DNA from: Brucella haematophila
GTDB taxonomy: Bacteria; Pseudomonadota; Alphaproteobacteria; Rhizobiales; Rhizobiaceae
NCBI RefSeq assembly: GCF_005938105.1
Contig: NZ_VCPE01000008.1
Coordinates: 1-64,000 of the forward strand
Length of the DNA stretch: 64,000 nt
Direction: 5' to 3'
In this document: in pieces, positions 62,181 through 64,000 of the stretch
Numbering within the stretch: the stretch's first letter is position 1
Layout: each line of letters starts with the position of its first letter
The notes under the pieces: generated by a model
Seen by the model: only the letters and a program-made list of their open reading frames with translations
Database searches by the model: none
Told to the model about the DNA's origin: nothing
Made by a program: the position numbers and the translations under genes

Positions 62181-62984
62181 TCATTTGACGCTGCCGAATG
62201 TGAGCCCCTGCACGATGAAGCGCTGGATGAAACGCGATGCGATCACGAGCGGCAAAATGGCCAGAATGACGCCCGCCGCCACTTTCGCAATCTGAACCCC
62301 GTTGGAGGTCTGTAGGGAGGCGAGACCGACCGGCACGGTCGCTGTCGCCGGGCCGCTCAGCACCAGTGCAAACAGGAATTCGTTCCAGGCAAGGATGAAA
62401 CCCAGCACACCTGCCGCTGCAATACCGGGCAGAGAAACAGGCACGACGATACGCCAGAACGCACCCCAGGCGCTGGCACCATCTGTCTGCGCTGCCCATT
62501 CCAGATCGACAGGAATACCCTCGAAGAAACCCATGAGAATCCAGATCAGGAACGGCAGATTGATTGCAGCATACGCAATCGTCAGGCCGAGCACAGAATT
62601 GGTCATGCCCACGGAGCGAAACAGCATGAAGGCTGGCAAGACAATCGCCACGGGCGGAAGCATCTGTGTAGCAAGCACGGTGAAGCGGGCCAGCGGACCA
62701 CCGGTCTTGAAGCGCGCAAAGGCATAGCCCGTCATTGCCGCAAAGGGCAGCGCGAGTAACACAGACCCCGTCGCCACAATCAGACTGTTAAGGTAATAAA
62801 CGCCAAAGCGTTTTTGCGTGAACAGATCCACATAGTTCTGGAAAGTGAACTGCGGCATCAGTTCGGTGGAATAGGCCATCTGCTCTGGAACAAAGCTTGT
62901 TCGCAATGTCCACAGCAATGGTAACAGGATCGCAAGCGATACGATGAAAAGACCCGTATGGATGACTATCTTGCGCATCGCCAT
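62181..62984 (-). CDS. Carbohydrate ABC importer, permease (MalG-like)
   Basis: The 267-residue permease has six membrane segments and the ABC loop EWAAQTDGASAWGAFWRIVV. It is separated from the ATPase gene by 3 bases and from the binding-protein gene by ~50 bases, so all belong to one transcript. Confidence 0.9.
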   Translation of the reverse strand: MAMRKIVIHTGLFIVSLAILLPLLWTLRTSFVPEQMAYSTELMPQFTFQNYVDLFTQKRFGVYYLNSLIVATGSVLLALPFAAMTGYAFARFKTGGPLARFTVLATQMLPPVAIVLPAFMLFRSVGMTNSVLGLTIAYAAINLPFLIWILMGFFEGIPVDLEWAAQTDGASAWGAFWRIVVPVSLPGIAAAGVLGFILAWNEFLFALVLSGPATATVPVGLASLQTSNGVQIAKVAAGVILAILPLVIASRFIQRFIVQGLTFGSVK

Positions 62985-62987
62985 CTC

Positions 62988-64000
62988 CTAGACCGTCACA
63001 AGGCCGGGTTCTAACGGTGGTCGTTTGATCACCTTTTCGGTCTCGGCATCAAAAAGATGCATCGGTCTCGTATCAATGAACAACCGTACCTTTTGCCCGA
63101 CTTCGGCGGTAAAGTGGCGGCTGACGCGGGCATTCAGTTCCAGCGGCTTGTCGTTTCCAATCTGCCCGATGACGACTGTCTCGACACCCAGTTTTTCGAC
63201 CGCAACAACAGTCAGATCAAGCGGCTGCCAATCGGGATTGTTCTGGGCTTCGTAAATGTCTTCAGGCCTGATACCTAACAGAAGCGGTTTGCCGCTGCTG
63301 GCCGCATAATGCGGCTTGTGCATCGCTGGAATACGAATATCGACGCCATCACCCTTTGCCTGCAACTTGCCATCGCCAGATGACGTGAGTTGCACAGGGA
63401 TGAGGTTCATCGGCGGCGTCGCCAGAAACTTTGCAACGAACGTATCCGCAGGATTGGCGTAGACCTCCAGAGGAGCCCCCACCTGAACCATCACGCCGTC
63501 GCGCATGATACAGATGCGATCTCCCATGGTCATGGCCTCGACCTGATCATGCGTCACATGGATGATGGTCTTGCCAAGCCTGCGATGCAGCTTGACCAGT
63601 TCAAGCCGCATTTCAGCACGCAGTTGGGCATCAAGGTTTGATAGCGGTTCGTCGAGAAGAAAGGCGTTGGGCTCGCGGACAATCGCCCGGCCAAGCGCAA
63701 CGCGCTGACGCTGCCCGCCGGACAGTGCGGCGGGTTTGCGATCAATATATTTGTTCAGCCCCAGCATATTGGCAGCATCGGAAACCTTGGCTGCAATCTC
63801 GGCAGCGGGCACGCCACGCATCTTGAGGCCGAAGCCCATATTCTGCCGCACAGTCATATGCGGATAGAGCGCATAGGACTGAAACACGACCGCAACATTA
63901 CGATCTTTTGGTGGGAGCCGCGTCACGGATTTACCGCCAATACGCAGGTCGCCAGAGGTGATGCCCTCAAGTCCTGCAATCATGCGCAATGTCGTCGATT
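62988..64000 (-). CDS. Carbohydrate ABC importer, ATPase (partial, 5' end off window)
   Basis: At least 337 residues are visible, running off the right edge just after Walker A (STTLRMIAGLEG). The signature [16 protein letters not shown], Walker B FLLDEPLSNLD and switch His IHVTHDQ are present, followed by a TOBE-containing C-terminal domain, as in UgpC/MsmK. It energises the importer encoded to its left. Confidence 0.92.
   Translation of the reverse strand, partial: STTLRMIAGLEGITSGDLRIGGKSVTRLPPKDRNVAVVFQSYALYPHMTVRQNMGFGLKMRGVPAAEIAAKVSDAANMLGLNKYIDRKPAALSGGQRQRVALGRAIVREPNAFLLDEPLSNLDAQLRAEMRLELVKLHRRLGKTIIHVTHDQVEAMTMGDRICIMRDGVMVQVGAPLEVYANPADTFVAKFLATPPMNLIPVQLTSSGDGKLQAKGDGVDIRIPAMHKPHYAASSGKPLLLGIRPEDIYEAQNNPDWQPLDLTVVAVEKLGVETVVIGQIGNDKPLELNARVSRHFTAEVGQKVRLFIDTRPMHLFDAETEKVIKRPPLEPGLVTV

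Noticed and set aside
1-64000. CRISPR arrays, tRNA/rRNA genes, phage or conjugation genes
   Set aside because: No regularly spaced repeats, no tRNA-like cloverleaf and no phage, integrase or conjugation proteins were seen, so the island interpretation rests only on the direct repeats and gene content.

Overview
The window looks like chromosome from an alphaproteobacterium of the Brucella/Ochrobactrum group (Hyphomicrobiales). The evidence is indirect: several SyrB-type regulators, rhizobial-style ABC and compatible-solute genes, and moderately GC-rich codon use. No rRNA, tRNA, CRISPR array or phage genes were seen. The genus call is an inference.

Layout. (1) 1-10.8 kb holds a SyrB-like regulator and small regulator/transporter pairs: an MFS exporter with an ArsR-type regulator, a nitroreductase, a relic of a flavin monooxygenase, a TetR/MFS pair with clear operators, a LysR/aldo-keto reductase pair, and an unrecognised operon of three small membrane-anchored proteins facing a polytopic membrane protein. 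(2) 11.06-26.97 kb is one long plus-strand ABC-transporter-dependent capsule operon: kpsS, an export lipoprotein, wecB, wecC, a 1709-residue multidomain glycosyltransferase, a smaller related glycosyltransferase, kpsC, kpsE, kpsM and kpsT, closed by a terminator. (3) 27.6-40.2 kb is a complete ectoine/5-hydroxyectoine uptake and catabolism locus: enuR, ehuABCD, eutBCDE (doeA = eutD, doeB = eutE), the AsnC-type regulator, doeC and doeD. (4) 40.3-51.3 kb is a locus for the osmoprotectant N-acetylglutaminylglutamine amide (NAGGN): an M42 peptidase, a five-domain peptide ABC importer, a FadR-type regulator, asnO and ngg. (5) 51.4-54.5 kb is a scar. A fatty acyl-AMP ligase gene is broken by an IS3-family element with a 3-bp target duplication, carries an in-frame stop, and has lost its 5' end where it meets the last part of an autotransporter gene. 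(6) 54.67-55.97 kb holds syrB and a second copy of the first gene of the window. (7) 56-64 kb holds a membrane diguanylate cyclase, a PNPOx-like protein, an SDR, a LysR regulator and a carbohydrate ABC importer that runs off the right edge.

The first gene and its upstream DNA (2-603) recur in the same orientation at 55362-55963, an exact offset of 55360 with no net indel. Everything between (capsule, ectoine use, NAGGN, IS element) is therefore bracketed by direct repeats and could be a recombinable accessory block. Its contents share a theme of osmotic and surface adaptation: the cell can coat itself, eat a foreign compatible solute, and make, probably import and hydrolyse its own dipeptide solute.

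The least explained items are the direct-repeat bracket, the 1709-residue capsule enzyme, the 7.8-10.8 kb membrane-protein locus with its perfect 15-bp inverted repeat, and the physical coupling of ectoine breakdown to NAGGN metabolism. All family calls come from reading motifs by eye; no database search was run.
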